Shown here piece after piece: positions 49,479 to 62,240 of a stretch of DNA of 64,000 nt (position 1 is the first letter of the stretch; the number at the start of each line of letters is the position of its first letter). The translations under genes were made by a program, and so were the position numbers. Source of the DNA: Fragum whitleyi (Eukaryota > Mollusca > Bivalvia > Cardiida > Cardiidae). Location of the stretch: NCBI GenBank assembly GCA_948146395.1, contig OX411544.1:87815632-87879631 (forward strand), given 5' to 3'. The notes beneath the pieces are model-generated. The model saw only the letters and a list, made by a program, of their open reading frames with translations, was not told where the DNA came from and did no database searches.

Positions 49479-49914
49479 CAGTTAAAGACATCGTGAAATT
49501 GACATTTACATCAATCATAACCAATCTAAATCGCTCACTCAGCTCTCCATCCACTCATTCCAAACACTCAATCAAATCATTCAAAAACGCTCAAACCCAT
49601 TGAAAAATATAGAATCAACAACGTCATTCTAAATAAATTTACATAGAGAAAATCGCGATTTCTCTGACATAATTCAAACTGTAAGCGTCTCATAGATTCT
49701 TCAAGGATTAGGAAGCTATATATAGAACTTGAATGCATATTTTAGTAAAGGGAGGTAATCAACATCGCTAATTTTGCTCAGCCTGATCACAATTTGCGAT
49801 AAAGGATTACCTCCCATTAAATTCACTCAAAACTCGCACCACTCACTTATTCAATTTCATTTCTAAATAATTCCAAAATCATTCACCTTGTCAATTTCAC
49901 GATGTTGTTAACTG
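49479..49914 (-). mobile_element. MITE family A, full-length inverted copy
   Basis: TA at 49477-49478 and 49915-49916. The left end is CAGTTAAAGACATCGTGAAA and the right end CACGATGTTGTTAACTG. The inner palindrome has drifted (TTTTGCTCAGCCTGATCACA). 436 bp, non-coding. Confidence 0.9.
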
Positions 49915-49964
49915 TACCATCTGATTAAGATGAAAGTTCAGTAATTACTTCGAGAATGCATTCA

Positions 49965-52215
49965 CTTACACAATCACACTGTACAACCGATTGCGGAGAC
50001 CACAGGTGATAGTCACGACATATTCAGTGAATTCTTTCAAGCAGGTCAAATAAATTGATTCGTTTGAATAAACGAACGAAGCTCTATTTTTTTTAAATGT
50101 TAATAAATGGATGTGTAAGTGTTCGGCGCTTCTATAGATTAAATTTTTACTCATATCCTTCGCAAAAAAGCCAAAGGTTTTGATTATTACGGTTGTTTCA
50201 ATGAAAAGTTACAAAATTTGACCTTCCGCTAAAAAAATCGCCGGTTCTAAATAAATGCTAGTTTCACTTACACACAACTAAAGTCTAATCATCCGCCGAC
50301 ATTTCTTTCAAATTTGAAGCCTTCATTCTGAAAAAATTAACTGGCAGCGAGTCGTCAAAGACGACATGTATTCAAAAAATCGCTGTCTCTGTCGACAGAA
50401 GGATTTCATCGGGTTGCTATAAACGACAGATCAAAATTGTTTGTGATTACAGACGTCGCCAGACATGTGTTATTTTGATAAAAGATTGCAAACACCATTT
50501 TTCGGCTTTTAGCCTTTAATCATAAGCAAAGCATGTTTTTCACATGTAAAGCCATACATACTCGTGTTCAAACTGCGTGATAGCTTTACATACATGTACA
50601 TGCAATATAACTATTTTTACGTAAGAATGATTTAGTTTTTTTTTGTGAAGTGAAAGGTAGTTGCTACCAAGTAAACTTTAGGAAATCTGTCTCTATTCAA
50701 ACCTTATCCCAATCAAATAGACGGATTGACGCAGAACTAATAAAAAAAAATATAACTATGTTTCCAAGTGAGCGTAGGAAAAACCCCACCTGCAGAAAAC
50801 CCAGCCTGGACAAACCCAAACCAGACAAAAGCCCACCGGGACAGAACCCCACCACTGTATAATGCATCGTTGAGAGTTTATATGTAATGAAAGAGTAATT
50901 CATTTTTTATCATTTTTATTTACTCCTATAATACTGTGGGTACCTCATAATACGACACCATTTTAAATAGTTTTGCATCAGACAATTATTATGCACCTTA
51001 TAAATATGAGGTTTAAATAAAACGAAAGAACAATATGTCCTTAATGGTTTTCTTTCATTGTTCTTATGGGATTCCATGCCGCTTTTAACAAATTTTAAGT
51101 CTTATTGAAACAGCTAAACCAGCTAACAATGGATTAATGGTATTCCTCAAATCAGTATGTAAATGTACTACAGTTTCATCCTTTTCTAGCGTCCAGCTGC
51201 TGCATGCATCTCAAATAGGACTACGGTTTCAACCCAAAGGTAGGAGACAAAAAGTCGAAAAAGATGGCTTTCGTCGTCGGAGGATGAACGCGGTACCTTA
51301 GGAATGACAGTCCGAGGGCCATACTTATCTTGGACTGAAAGAAAACCAATTCTAAAACAGTATGTTTACTATATTATAAAGACAGGGGAAGCTACTAAAA
51401 AAATGTAACCAATGTTCGAACAAAGTCAAGGAGTCAAACCCAGAAGAAGTGGTGTTTTTTTTGTCCGACTTTTCCCGGTTTTGTCCGATAGGGTTTTGTC
51501 AATAGCCTTTATGGTCGCTTTTCCATATCCAGCCATTCATAATTTCGTAAAACTTACATTCTTTTCTCACAAATTATAAAATCCGTTGAAATATTTCTTA
51601 ATTTAACATACTTACCATTTGAAAAAAAAGGACCCGAATGTCAACACATATGCCGATCTAAATTGTTCTGTTGTGTTATTGAAAATCCGACCTAAGAAAA
51701 TAAACATTCCTCTGCAAAAATCTGAATAAAGGTCTGTCAACGTCGGCAATCACAAATAATTCTCATCGGTCGTTACAACAACCCCTTTGAAATTCCGTCT
51801 GTCGACAGAGGCAACAATGTTTTGAATACAAGTCGTCTTCGACGACTCGCTGCCTGTTAATTGTTTTGAATAAAAGCTTAAAATTTGAAGGAAATATCGA
51901 CGGATAATTAGTCTTCAGTTGTGTTTAAGTAAAGATAGAATTTATTGAGAAAGAGGGGAAATATATCAGAATGAAGTCAAATTACGTAACTTTTTATTGA
52001 AGCCTCCGAAATAATCAAATGCTATGGCCTTTTTTCCAGGGAATATGATAAAATTATTAATCTATAGAAGCGCTGAACACTTACGAGTCCATTCATCTAC
52101 TTTAAATTACCAGAGCTTCGTTCGTTTATTTGACCTACCGTCTGAAATTCATCTGTCGTCACCGCAACCGGTTGTACGGTGTGACACTACACAAGTAATA
52201 GTGTTTTTTTTTCAG
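49965..52215. mobile_element. Element with ~500-bp inverted arms
   Basis: The left arm is about 49965-50470 and the right arm about 51725-52215. Matched words include TGTACAACCGATTGCGG with CCGCAACCGGTTGTACGG in inverse, GTTCGGCGCTTCTATAGATT with ATCTATAGAAGCGCTGAACA in inverse, and GGCAGCGAGTCGTC with GACGACTCGCTGCC. The spacer of about 1.25 kb has no coding frame and contains a SINE relative. Arms are around 75-80 percent identical by eye. Long-TIR or foldback element; class unknown. Confidence 0.75.
51095..51310 (-). mobile_element. tRNA-derived SINE, decayed
   Basis: Shares AGCTAACAATGGATT, then GTACTACAGTTTCATCCTTT and TCTAGCGTCCAGCTGC with the SINE body at 10170-10400. The tRNA-like head, expected near 51290-51310 on the minus strand, is largely lost. 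Confidence 0.55.
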
Positions 52216-52884
52216 TGTGAGCTTGATTTATCCTTAACGAGTGAATAACATAAGCAATGTTTATACGAATGACAGAGTCACGAGTGAAAATATTGCTATT
52301 GTTGTTCACGAAATGAAAGATTCGTCGATCTTACACGAAAAAACAAACGCCAATTCTATAGGGGACAATGGGGGAAATGTGAACATCTTAGGACACATTT
52401 TTGTTAAAGCGCGCCATTTTCACGTGGTTGCTGTATACGAATGCCATTAAGTGATTTGTTTACTTTATCCGCTTTAATAACGCCAAAATACAGTGAAATA
52501 AACGAAAGTTGTGTAATTACATTCTTTGGTATTTATCTGGTTTTGCAGTGAAATTATCAAGTTATAATCTACCATTATTACTCGATATTTAACCGAAAAA
52601 CATTCAACGAAATTCGTTCTTTAAAGAAATCGCCACCAAGGTAACCAAATTATATTCTTCCAGGGTACTTTAAAATTCTAAATCATTTTTCGACAAAAAT
52701 GAATAAATAAATAGAATGTGTAAAATTGGTGCAAACAAGATACTTTTTAACATTATAAACACGTAAAATGCACAATAACTTTCTTCGCGATTATAAGGTT
52801 CAGTTGATGAGTTCATTGCTGGTGATGGTCTGCTATCCAAAAAGGTCGCAATGTTTATCAGAGAATCAATATTACCTCGAGGTA
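52216..52884. other. Intergenic, no gene seen
   Basis: AT-rich spacer between the long-arm element and a MITE. Short ORFs have no domain. Confidence 0.4.
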
Positions 52885-53323
52885 CAGTTAACAACATCGT
52901 GAAATTGACAAGGTGAATGATTATGGAATTATTTAGGAATGAAATTGAATGAATGTGTGAAGCGACTTTTGAGTGAATTTAACGGGAGGTAATCCAGTAT
53001 TGCAAATTTTGTTCAGGATGAACAAAATTAGCAATAATGATTACCTCCCTTTAATAAAATATCCATACAAGTTCGATAGAAAGCTCCATATTTCTCCAGG
53101 AACCAATTTTACGCTAACAATTTCAATTAAATAATGGAAATCCAGATTTTTTTCCCCAGCCATTTTCATTTTGAACGAAGTTGTTGTTATATGTTTTTCA
53201 GTGAGTTTGGAGCGTTTTTGAATGGATTGAGTGAGTGTCTGGAATGAATTAATGGAGCGCTGAGTGAGCGATTTAGAATGGTTTTGATTGAGTTGAGTGT
53301 CAATTTCACGATGTTTTTAACTG
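52885..53323 (+). mobile_element. MITE family A, full-length copy
   Basis: TA at 52883-52884 and 53324-53325. The left end CAGTTAACAACATCGTGAAA is an exact consensus match and the right end is CACGATGTTTTTAACTG. The palindrome is ATTGCAAATTTTGTTCAGGA with TGAACAAAATTAGCAAT. Very close to 17176-17598 in its variable tracts (for example AAGTTCGATAGA). Confidence 0.93.
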
Positions 53324-54333
53324 TACTTATAATGATGACTAATCCACCAATATATATATATTTTGATTATGTATATAAGTCGACAAGTATTCTGTAACAG
53401 ACAAAGACACCAAAAGCTTATCATATGCAAGCATTCTTTTTAGTCAAGATTCCGAAATCAACGGTTTTTTTTTTTTAAAGAATTGAACGTTTTAAGGAGG
53501 AAATGTTCTGTAAACAACTTCTCAAAGTCTTTTTTACGATAGGGGTAAACTACATTTTCATTGGTTACTTTCCCTAACAATGAATTCTTGCATATGAAAA
53601 TACGCGTCTCATTACGCAAATTAGTTTGAATTGTGTGTATATAAACTAGTGAATGGTTTAAAATGGATAATAACACAAAATCTGTGAGGTCCAGACTCCT
53701 TATTTTTCAAGACCAAGAATCAGGGCCCAAGGTTATAAAAGTTTTCTCAGGCTCAGGCTCAATTTTCACAAAATTTTAAATTAAAATAAATGTATGAAAA
53801 TAAAGATTGATATAAATAAGTTATTTTTTATAACTACTTATTAATATCATTTTTACGTTAATACATTAAAATGAGTAACAAAACAGAATTATGGCTTTAA
53901 TCTCGAATTGAAATTTGAGAAAATTTTGAATTGAGCTTGAGAAATGTTTTGTAACCTCGGACCCTGAAGACGAGCCTAGTTAATTGTCAAACTGTTTGCA
54001 CCGTTTTGTGATCCTGAACGCAGGGCTGATTTTGTACCTCAATTTGTACGTAATTTTTTGGTGGGAAATGGGGCAATACGTGTTTATTGTTTATTTTTCT
54101 ATACGATTATATTTCGATACATAAAAGTGAGAATAAAAAAAGACTTCAAACCGTGCTTTAAAAACAAGATTGTAAATCCTAATAGTCTGATGTTTTTATT
54201 TGCCTTTTAAAAAAGTGTTAATCAAATCACGTTTTGTTCAGATATTTACATGCAATTTTCGACCTTTATTTACTGTTTTTTTCATCCGCCTCTATGGCGT
54301 GTATCCAATATCCTGTTGTCCCCTTTTACCGCG
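53324..54333. other. Intergenic, no gene seen
   Basis: A short AACTGTTTGCACCGTTTTGT then CCTGAACGCAGGGC segment at 53989-54028 matches one at 11638. Otherwise AT-rich and unassigned. Confidence 0.45.
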
Positions 54334-54771
54334 AGTGATTAATAACATCGTGAAATTGACAAGGTGAATGATTTTGGAATGATTAAGGAATGAAATTGAA
54401 TGAGTGTGTGGAGCGAGCTTTGAGTGCATTTAATGGGAGGTAATCCTTTATCACAACTTTGTTCAGGATGAACAAAATAAGCGATATTGATTACCTTCCT
54501 TTACTAAAATATGCATACAAGTTCTACATATAGCTTCCTTTTCCTTCAAGAACCTATTGAACAAGAACAATTTGAATTATGTCAGAGAAATCGCGTTTCT
54601 TCTCTATCAAAATTTATTTGGAATGCCGTTGTTGATTCCATATTATTCAATGGGTTTTGGCGTTTTTGAATGGTTTGAATGAGTGTTTGGAAAGAGTGTA
54701 TGGAGCGCTGAGTGAGCGAACTAGAATGGTTTTGAATGAGATGAATGTCAAATTCACGATGTTATTTACTG
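54334..54771 (+). mobile_element. MITE family A, full-length copy
   Basis: The left end is mutated (GTGATTAATAACATCGTGAA). The right end is TCACGATGTTATTTACTG followed by TA. The interior follows the consensus, including AATGAGTGTGTGGAGCGAGC and the TTTGTTCAGGATGAACAAAA palindrome. Confidence 0.88.
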
Positions 54772-55624
54772 TAGCAGTTCATGTTCTCATGTTTGTGAAA
54801 AATTGTTTATGTGACTTATGATAAGAAATTTGAAGCTACATGATAGATACTACAGTAGTGTTTAAGGGACTACGGAATTTTGGATTCACACTATTATGAA
54901 ACTTGCTGATTTTTAGGGGTAATTTTTGAAAGTTGAAATTAACTGATTAAAAATGAAAAATTTCAACCCAACATTTCCCCTTGCTTGTATGATTGCAAAA
55001 AGTTTTTAAAATGACAAGTTTTGAGCAAGGACTCATCTTTATTTCAAAATTGTGAATTTAACATTCACAGTGGTACAGCAAGATTCTTGGTTTTGAGTTC
55101 AAAACGGTGGGCTTGACAAAATGTTAGTTTAATCTTCCTAAGATAAAATAATAATGACAAAAATGGTTTATGTAAGAAGATACTATTGGAATGCTGAAAA
55201 TACTATGAAATTAATTCACTGTTGCATTAAAATTTGAATACTAATGAAAAAACCGTCACAAGTAAAAAATATCAAATCCAATATTACTTCCTTGTAAAAG
55301 TAGGCATCTTTCAAATACGCTGATTTCCATTGAAGCCAACGACTATAAATTTACCATCAAGTATCATTAAAGGTAGACTATTTTAAAAATTTGGTTGAAT
55401 ACATTGCTATCGTAGTTGCAGGCAGAATCATAATAATTATCGAAATATAGGCCTTATTGTTTAAAGGAACACTGGTCTTTTTTCTATGGTGCAAAGTTAG
55501 CATCGGAGCAATCATTTCCTGGGATAAAACAAGAGTCTTTTTGACCGCACTGATCGATTCCTTCGGTATGATTTTAAATTAATGTTCCCTTTACAAGTAT
55601 GTAGTCCTAGAATGATATCAACTG
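54772..55624 (-). other. Downstream region / 3' UTR of the receptor gene
   Basis: A canonical polyadenylation hexamer for the minus strand (TTTATT on the plus strand, AATAAA on the minus) lies at 55038-55043, 582 bp after the stop codon. No other gene is visible. Confidence 0.4.
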
Positions 55625-57337
55625 CTATTTTCCCAAATTTCCCTCTGTAGTGTCCGCACATTCAGATGGTTCATCTAGTGGACTGTGACAAGAAGATGCA
55701 CTTTGCTTGGTAGAATATACGGTTGTTTGGTTAATGCTTGTACTATCCCGTTTAGTATCCGTTCTAAATACAAACGACTTGTACAAAAGATATACCCTCT
55801 TATTGAGTATAAATGCAAACATTAGAAATAGACCATTTAGACCATTCAAACAAGTGAAGATATAGTTAAAGAACTCAATCCTAGTAAATATATAAGGCAG
55901 TATTGTGAGCCAAGTAATTCCAGTTAAAACTGAGAGTTTGATGTAAATAATGAATGTTTGTTTGTGCTTATTTGATCGCATGTCTGCCTTAATTCCTTCG
56001 CTTATTTTGTTGACGGCAATTATAAATAATACAACGTTACAAACAACTGAAATGAGAGCTGGTAACGTTATAGTTAGACCTAGAAGGAGGGGATATGATA
56101 TCCAACATAATTGGCCATCTGTATACGTATAGCCGAATTCCTCATGTTTAGAAATTACAGCTGAGGTTATAACATTAATTGAAATAAAACAAAGAGATGT
56201 GCCTGTTACAAACATGGTATATTTCAGTGTTGTTGTAATAACACTGCTTTCCGGTGTTAGCAGAGACATTTGAAAAACACGGAATGTATGAAAAGAGCAC
56301 ACAAGGTACCAAAACATGACAGATAACCAAAGAAAATGAACAAGACCGCCTAAAAACAGACAAACCGCCGGTGGGATTCCATTATAGGAGCTAAATAGAA
56401 ACAGAACGTGTCCGAGAAATATAAAGATCGAAAGCATCATATTATTTATACCAGATTGTGTCCGTAAAACTTTGAAAAGAATGTATGTTATAAAAGTTAA
56501 AATACAAGACAAAATCGACAACACGGATGTAGCTAGAGTAAGATAACCAAGAATTTCACTATGTTTTTCTTCTGATTCTAGTTTTTGTTGTCTCAATGAT
56601 GTGTAATGTGAGATATCACTAACGCAAATTCTAATTATTGAAATATTCAAATCGCTTTGACTTTCTTGCTCGGTGACGGTGAATGATTTTTTAGGAAGTA
56701 GAACACCGGTTTTATGGAATAAGAAGCCTTCCTCATTTAAGGACCCATAGGAATCTTGTAAATCAACCTCTATCCACGTGCAGCCTGTGAATTGATTCAT
56801 AATTTGTTGTTGGGTATTTCTATTACAAATCAACGTAAGATTATCATTATTGAAGGACCTTTTATCAGTTAATCCGATCTCAAAGAGTTCAAAAGCATGA
56901 GAAGTAGCGTTTTCTAAATTTTGCTCATAACTTGTGTAAGCGGTTACTTCATCTTCGAACGTGACAACAAACGGAATATTGAACACGGACGTCGTGTTTA
57001 TAGTCTTGTAATCTGATATGTTGACATTAAATGGTTGTCTCGAAAACTCTAATAATAAATTTGCAATTGTAATATTGAAAACAAACTTAACATGAAAAAC
57101 GAAATTCATGTTCAAATCTGTATGAACGTCCCAGGCAATAACTTTCATCGGAAGAAGAGATGTTTCATTGATCGTAGTTTCAACGGCGTTGCGTATCTGT
57201 TCAGTTCCATGAGTAGAAATATTTACCATAGGCTTCAGCACTAAAAAAGCATCAAGGCACATGTTATCAACCGGTGGCCTGCATTCTCCATCCGTGTAGT
57301 TTAGTCCTCTCTCACAATTCGTGACATAACATGCATC
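55625..57337 (-). CDS. Exon 2 of a class B/adhesion-like GPCR: ectodomain end and 7TM
   Basis: Encodes 570 residues. The frame opens upstream only into intron sequence without an ATG; an acceptor TTGTCATTACAG precedes GATGCATGT, so the exon begins at 57337 in phase 0. Exon residues 1-258 are a Cys-poor ectodomain with many N-x-S/T sites. Seven hydrophobic helices follow at about 261-290, 296-317, 323-350, 370-394, 412-443, 462-484 and 489-513. Class B/adhesion-type marks are LVHFLWLSVMFWYLV in TM3, the Cys pair AVC (TM3 start) and QLCWISYP (loop 2), and CLNGLNGLFLMFAFILNKRV in TM7. No clear GPS cleavage site (HL/T with the two CxW motifs) is visible. The Ser/Thr-rich tail (about 57 residues) may be phosphorylated. 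Likely a plasma-membrane receptor; ligand unknown. Confidence 0.85.
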   Translation of the reverse strand, partial: DACYVTNCERGLNYTDGECRPPVDNMCLDAFLVLKPMVNISTHGTEQIRNAVETTINETSLLPMKVIAWDVHTDLNMNFVFHVKFVFNITIANLLLEFSRQPFNVNISDYKTINTTSVFNIPFVVTFEDEVTAYTSYEQNLENATSHAFELFEIGLTDKRSFNNDNLTLICNRNTQQQIMNQFTGCTWIEVDLQDSYGSLNEEGFLFHKTGVLLPKKSFTVTEQESQSDLNISIIRICVSDISHYTSLRQQKLESEEKHSEILGYLTLATSVLSILSCILTFITYILFKVLRTQSGINNMMLSIFIFLGHVLFLFSSYNGIPPAVCLFLGGLVHFLWLSVMFWYLVCSFHTFRVFQMSLLTPESSVITTTLKYTMFVTGTSLCFISINVITSAVISKHEEFGYTYTDGQLCWISYPLLLGLTITLPALISVVCNVVLFIIAVNKISEGIKADMRSNKHKQTFIIYIKLSVLTGITWLTILPYIFTRIEFFNYIFTCLNGLNGLFLMFAFILNKRVYLLYKSFVFRTDTKRDSTSINQTTVYSTKQSASSCHSPLDEPSECADTTEGNLGK

Positions 57338-57384
57338 CTGTAATGACAACAAATACTAAGAGGATATTGAATGTGTGGTCATTG

Positions 57385-57750
57385 AATACCAAATTTATTA
57401 AGCGAGTCATCCTAAAAACGACGAGTTTTAACTGTTTTAGATGATAAGTTTAATACACTTGGTATTTCATTAGTAAAATTTTGAATATTTTATAATATGA
57501 TATGTTTTTGAGATAAATCGAGAAAGTTCAAGAAATTTCAAGAAATTTATCAAGTCAAGTTATTCCCCGAAACATATAACGCTAAATCAAATGCAATATG
57601 GCGTCTTTTTCACAAGGAAAATATAGCGTTGCTTTAAGTTCATAGCTCATTTGCATAGATATTCTACTTGTGTAATGCCATCCGTGTAATATCAAAAAAA
57701 TTCAACGGGATGATTTCATTCCCGCGACGTAAGTCATATATATTATAATA
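57385..57750 (-). mobile_element. Deleted copy of the 1.65-kb repeat
   Basis: On the plus strand it starts with the palindrome AATACCAAATTTATTAAGCG (57385-57466) and ends GACGTAAGTCATATATATTA. The tracts AGCGTTGCTTTAAGTTCATA, GCTCATTTGCATAGATATTC and CCGTGTAATATCAAAAAAAT are the reverse complement of 47338-47455. About 1.3 kb of the interior is missing. Confidence 0.7.
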
Positions 57751-59874
57751 TTTTTAATATTTCTCTATAATATCTAAACCTGATTTCAAGTTATCTGTTG
57801 AGATACAGATGTCATACGAGGTTAAACTCGGCCTAGCTCACATGATTCTTTGAAGTGAACTTTTTTTTCAATAGATTTGATATATAAGAATTACCTTTTG
57901 GAAGATTTTGAAATACCAAAAGCGAAATATGAGGCAATCATGTCATAGCGGTACATACCATCTTTCAACGCATCAGGTTCTTTATAGACACAACAAAAAA
58001 CTGATTTTAATTAATTTCCGACAGACATAAAACCGTTTACTATGGAAGTCATTTAAGCACATTTGGGGTTAAAAGTTAAGTCTAATCAGTTATTTTAATA
58101 AGTAAATACTGAATTGTTGCAATGTATTTAGACATATTTTAATGTATAAAATGCGTATTACAACCACTATAATGATCGGTGAATAGGATTTGTGTAACAG
58201 ATACCTGTTTTAAATATATGAACAAACCATGCCTCATTCCCACCAAATAGATTCACGTCATCTATTATTTAATCAATAATCAAAATGAACAAAAACACTT
58301 TTTTTAAAAAATATATAAATAAATCCCAACACTTCTGCAAGTCATTGCTTTCGGATTATAGCCTGATGTATACATTTTCTTCCAAATTATTGATGCCAAC
58401 ATTTTTTTTAAAAGCACAATTTCAACTATCCTCGTTGATATTTTATTTTTGTTCGCAAGGGGAGGAAAGTTTTTTTTGTTGTCAATAGAAACGACATATC
58501 GGTCCAAAGATTGCATATGATATAATAGTTAGTTTTATTTGATATTTGTTTTGACTTTTTTTTCTTATTTGAAATTTCTTTCTTGTTGTTCTTTATCAAT
58601 TATCGATACGTAACAAATAAAAACAAGTATTAACAAAATGAGTCTTACCAAAAGAGTAATGAAAACTAGTAAATAAGTATGACAAATAAGAATTTAATTG
58701 GAGTACCATGATGGTAGAAAAACACTTTTAAACTAATTAACCCTTACATTTTTAACAAATAAATATGTATCGGGTTGCATTCAGAAAATATTCAGACGTG
58801 AAGAGAATATCAGGATTTTTCCTTTTCACTTTCTTCTTCGATATACAAATAGGGTACATGCATCGCATTATCATTTTAAAGATTGCTGATAACGTTTTGT
58901 GGATATATTTGGCATGATTAGAGAGTCATCGGTTATGGATGCAAATCTTAATCACATATCTTTAAATAGCGGCGCATCTTGTGAAGTTATAGATTTCTAA
59001 AAAGACATTGATAAGTTTTTTGTAAACAAATTAACAAATAAACATGAAGTAATAAGAAATTATAATAGAAAGTCCTCAATATTTAGTCCAAATGGCTTCC
59101 GTAGTGCATAGTTCCCAATAAACCGACAGATATGTTTGACATAATGAATGTATAAGATAATATTACTATTATTCAGGGTATAGATCTAGTTAACAATTTA
59201 TGAGGTACCTTAATCTCTTTAATGAATTGCGTTTATCGCGGAAACTAACTCATTTTATCACTAAGGCACCATTATCTGCAGAAAGTGTCATTATAAATTG
59301 TAGTGACCTATCTAATGATGTAATTCGGGTAGTGTAAAATCTTCTCTCAAAACAACACTTGAACAGTGTTCTGGAAGTATTATCGATTCTATCTTGATCG
59401 ATTCAATCAATATGTGTAGCTTCAAATGGATTGTTAAAATCTTATTTGTTCCGAGATCATCTAGGCAGTAGTGAAAGTGTTTTAGGACATGCAATCGATA
59501 TTTCAAGGAAATGTTTCTTATCATTTATCAAGACAGTAGTTACAAGTGTTTAAGGTCATGCATTCGATATCATAAGGAAATGTTTATCATTAACAAAAAG
59601 TCGTACTTTATTTCAGATTTTTTTCTCCAAAGCAACGTTAATGACGTACGGGTTGTGTTACGGCTCTAAACCGCCAAACGGAATTTTATTCGTTCGGCGG
59701 ACAGCTTTGCCCTGCCTAACCACTATTTTACGATTAATTTAAAATTGAAGAACAACTTTTAAGAAGGATCACCAAAAGTACATTTTTGTCAAGTGTAATT
59801 GAAATCTGCCTACTGGTTACTAAGGGTTTTGAATAATGGTTTGTTGTCGGTTGAATAAAAGTTAATGATGTTTT

Positions 59875-60112
59875 GATTCATGTCTCGAAGGCCAAAACAC
59901 ATAAACATTGATTCCCGAATTTCTCTCACCAGTACTACCAATGCATCCTTTCCGTACCTCCAACTGCTCATCACAGTAAGGTCTTCGAGAACCATTCCAC
60001 TGGAGTTGGACAACTGTTCGGAAGGGATTTGTGATGCCGTCAGACAGGGGGATTTCTTATTTGAAGACTGACGCACTATCAACTGCGCTATGACGGTGGC
60101 TCTCTAGTTTAG
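59875..60112 (-). mobile_element. tRNA-derived SINE
   Basis: On the minus strand the head contains TAGCGCAGTTGATAGTGCGT, a strong box A-like sequence; box B is decayed. The body shares CACCAGTACTACCAATGCAT and CTTTCCGTACCTCCAACTGC (plus strand) with 10170-10400. Confidence 0.7.
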
Positions 60113-61114
60113 TTGATGTGGTCCATTAAGCACACAAAGTTTGGACGAGAAAGCTGCATCGAGTGTATGTTAATTACTAACGCAATACAATTTTACATAA
60201 TCTGCCTCCATATACAATGATAAACATAAAATTAGAATTCAATAATCTATAGAACTTCCACAGGATTTTATCAAAAATAGCATATCCCCATATTCTATCC
60301 GATCTACATTGGCCGCCGTAAATTTATTAGATCGGAATATTTGCTACATACATTCACTTGAAACTTGGCACACTTTGGACTTTCAAAAGAGCAACCTATA
60401 CTTTCAAGGGAGTAACTCTTGATGCATTTCTATCCGCTATCCAGCACATAGAAGGCATAGCCTCCTGTAGGCGATGCTTATGTTCAACCTTCCAACGGTA
60501 GAGTAGCTTTGAATATAGGAAATGCTATGAGTATGGGTCATGGTTACCTAACCATATACTTAAATGATAGTTAAGATAATTTATCGGTACAAGTAAATGT
60601 ATTAAAGAAGTCCGTATTGATTTCATTTTATGTTTGAAGGCAAATGCAAAGAGATAATCATCCCCTGTTTCAACTAAGGCAAAGGATTTTTAAACGACAC
60701 ATCTACATTGAAAGGCAGGCGTAAATGTAGTAATAATGCTCCAGATATGCTATTTCTTTTCAAAATCAAATTTAGTAAGGAGAACAATTTTGCCGAAATT
60801 TGTTGAAAATTTTATCCATTAAAAGGGAAGGAATGCTTCGGATGAGTTTCATTTTGACGTTAGCCTTTTATCTTGACCAAGAATGTCCATGAAAATTTCT
60901 CTCATATAGCACATTTACTTCTGATGCAATGCTCCAGGCAAAATTCGAACTGACGAACTTGCGCACTCACAGCCGCCGTATTGCGCAGTTGGTAACGCGT
61001 CAGAATTCTTATCTTTAATCAATCGGTACGATTTCGTTCACCGACAGCAGCACAAATTCCTTACGACATTTTATTCCCCCCAATAAGTGGATAATCGCAA
61101 ATCTATGTATGATA

Positions 61115-62240
61115 CAAGAGGACCTTGATGATCCTTTATCGCTCACATGAGTAAGTCAACTCTCAACTTGTCAACCATGTTATAAATACCAAAAATTGTT
61201 TGATGCACATTTAGGATGGATTTAAAAGAAACACTTTAATTTCGTCCTACTGCACATTGATTTTATTTTTAATTGCAAACAAAGTTACAGATGGAAATGA
61301 ATTCTTTTTACAACTATAATATACCTTAACCTTAAGAATATCCCTGCCAAGTTTAAAATATGCCCCATAGTTTAGGCAAAGATTAAGATTTTCTGCAATA
61401 TTTTGACATTTCCAATACCATGGTAACCAGAGATTTGATTGAATATGATTATTATCCATACCAAGTTTCAGATTAATTAGCCCAGTGGTTTAGGAGGAGA
61501 AGAATTTTTTCTAAGATTTTCAGCAATTTTCGGCCATTTTTCAGCCGTTACCATGAAAACTAGAATTTTGATATAATTAAATTCTTTTAACAACTATAGA
61601 AGAACTTACCCAAGAAACATCCCTTCCAAGTTTCAGCTTAATTAGCCTAGTGGTTTAGGAGGAGAAGACTTTTTTCATAGATTTTCAGCGATTTTCGGCC
61701 ATTTTCAGCCTTTCCGTTACCATGGAAACTAGAGTTTGTGATGAAATAAAATTCTTTAAATACCTTTTAAAGAAATTCACCCATGAAACATCCCTGCAAA
61801 TTTCAGCTTGATTTGCCTAGTGGTTAAGGAGGAGAATAATTTTTCCAAGATTTTCAGCAATATTCGGCCATTTTTCAAATTTTAGGTTACCATGGAAACC
61901 AGAGTTTTTGATTAAATTAAATTCTTTTAACAATTTTTGAAGAGCTTCGCCCAAGGAACATCTCTGCTAAGTTTCAGCTTGATTGGCCTTGTGGTTTAGG
62001 AGAAGAATTTTTTTCTAAGATTTTCGTGATTTCGGCCTATATGTTACCATAGCAACCAGAGTTATATATAGAATTAATTCTTTTAACACTTTTTGAAGAG
62101 CTTCATGTTTCTGCTTGATTAGCCCAGTGGTTTAGGAGAAGATGTTTAAAGAAATTGTTGACGGATATACTGACGGACGATGGATGGACGGTGAATGATA
62201 ACAATAGCTCACTTTGAGCACTTTGTGCTCAAGTGAGCTA
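61115..62240 (+). mobile_element. Repeat element with five ~160-bp monomers
   Basis: Starts CAAGAGGACCTTGATGATCC and ends in the near-palindrome at 62206-62239 (AGCTCACTTTGAGCAC, TT, then its complement). Monomers share CCAAGTTTCAGCTTAATTAG, CCTAGTGGTTTAGGAGGAGA and AGATTTTCAGCAATTTTCGG, then GTTACCATGGAAAC. Familiar to me as a bivalve-type repeat. Non-coding. Confidence 0.85.
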
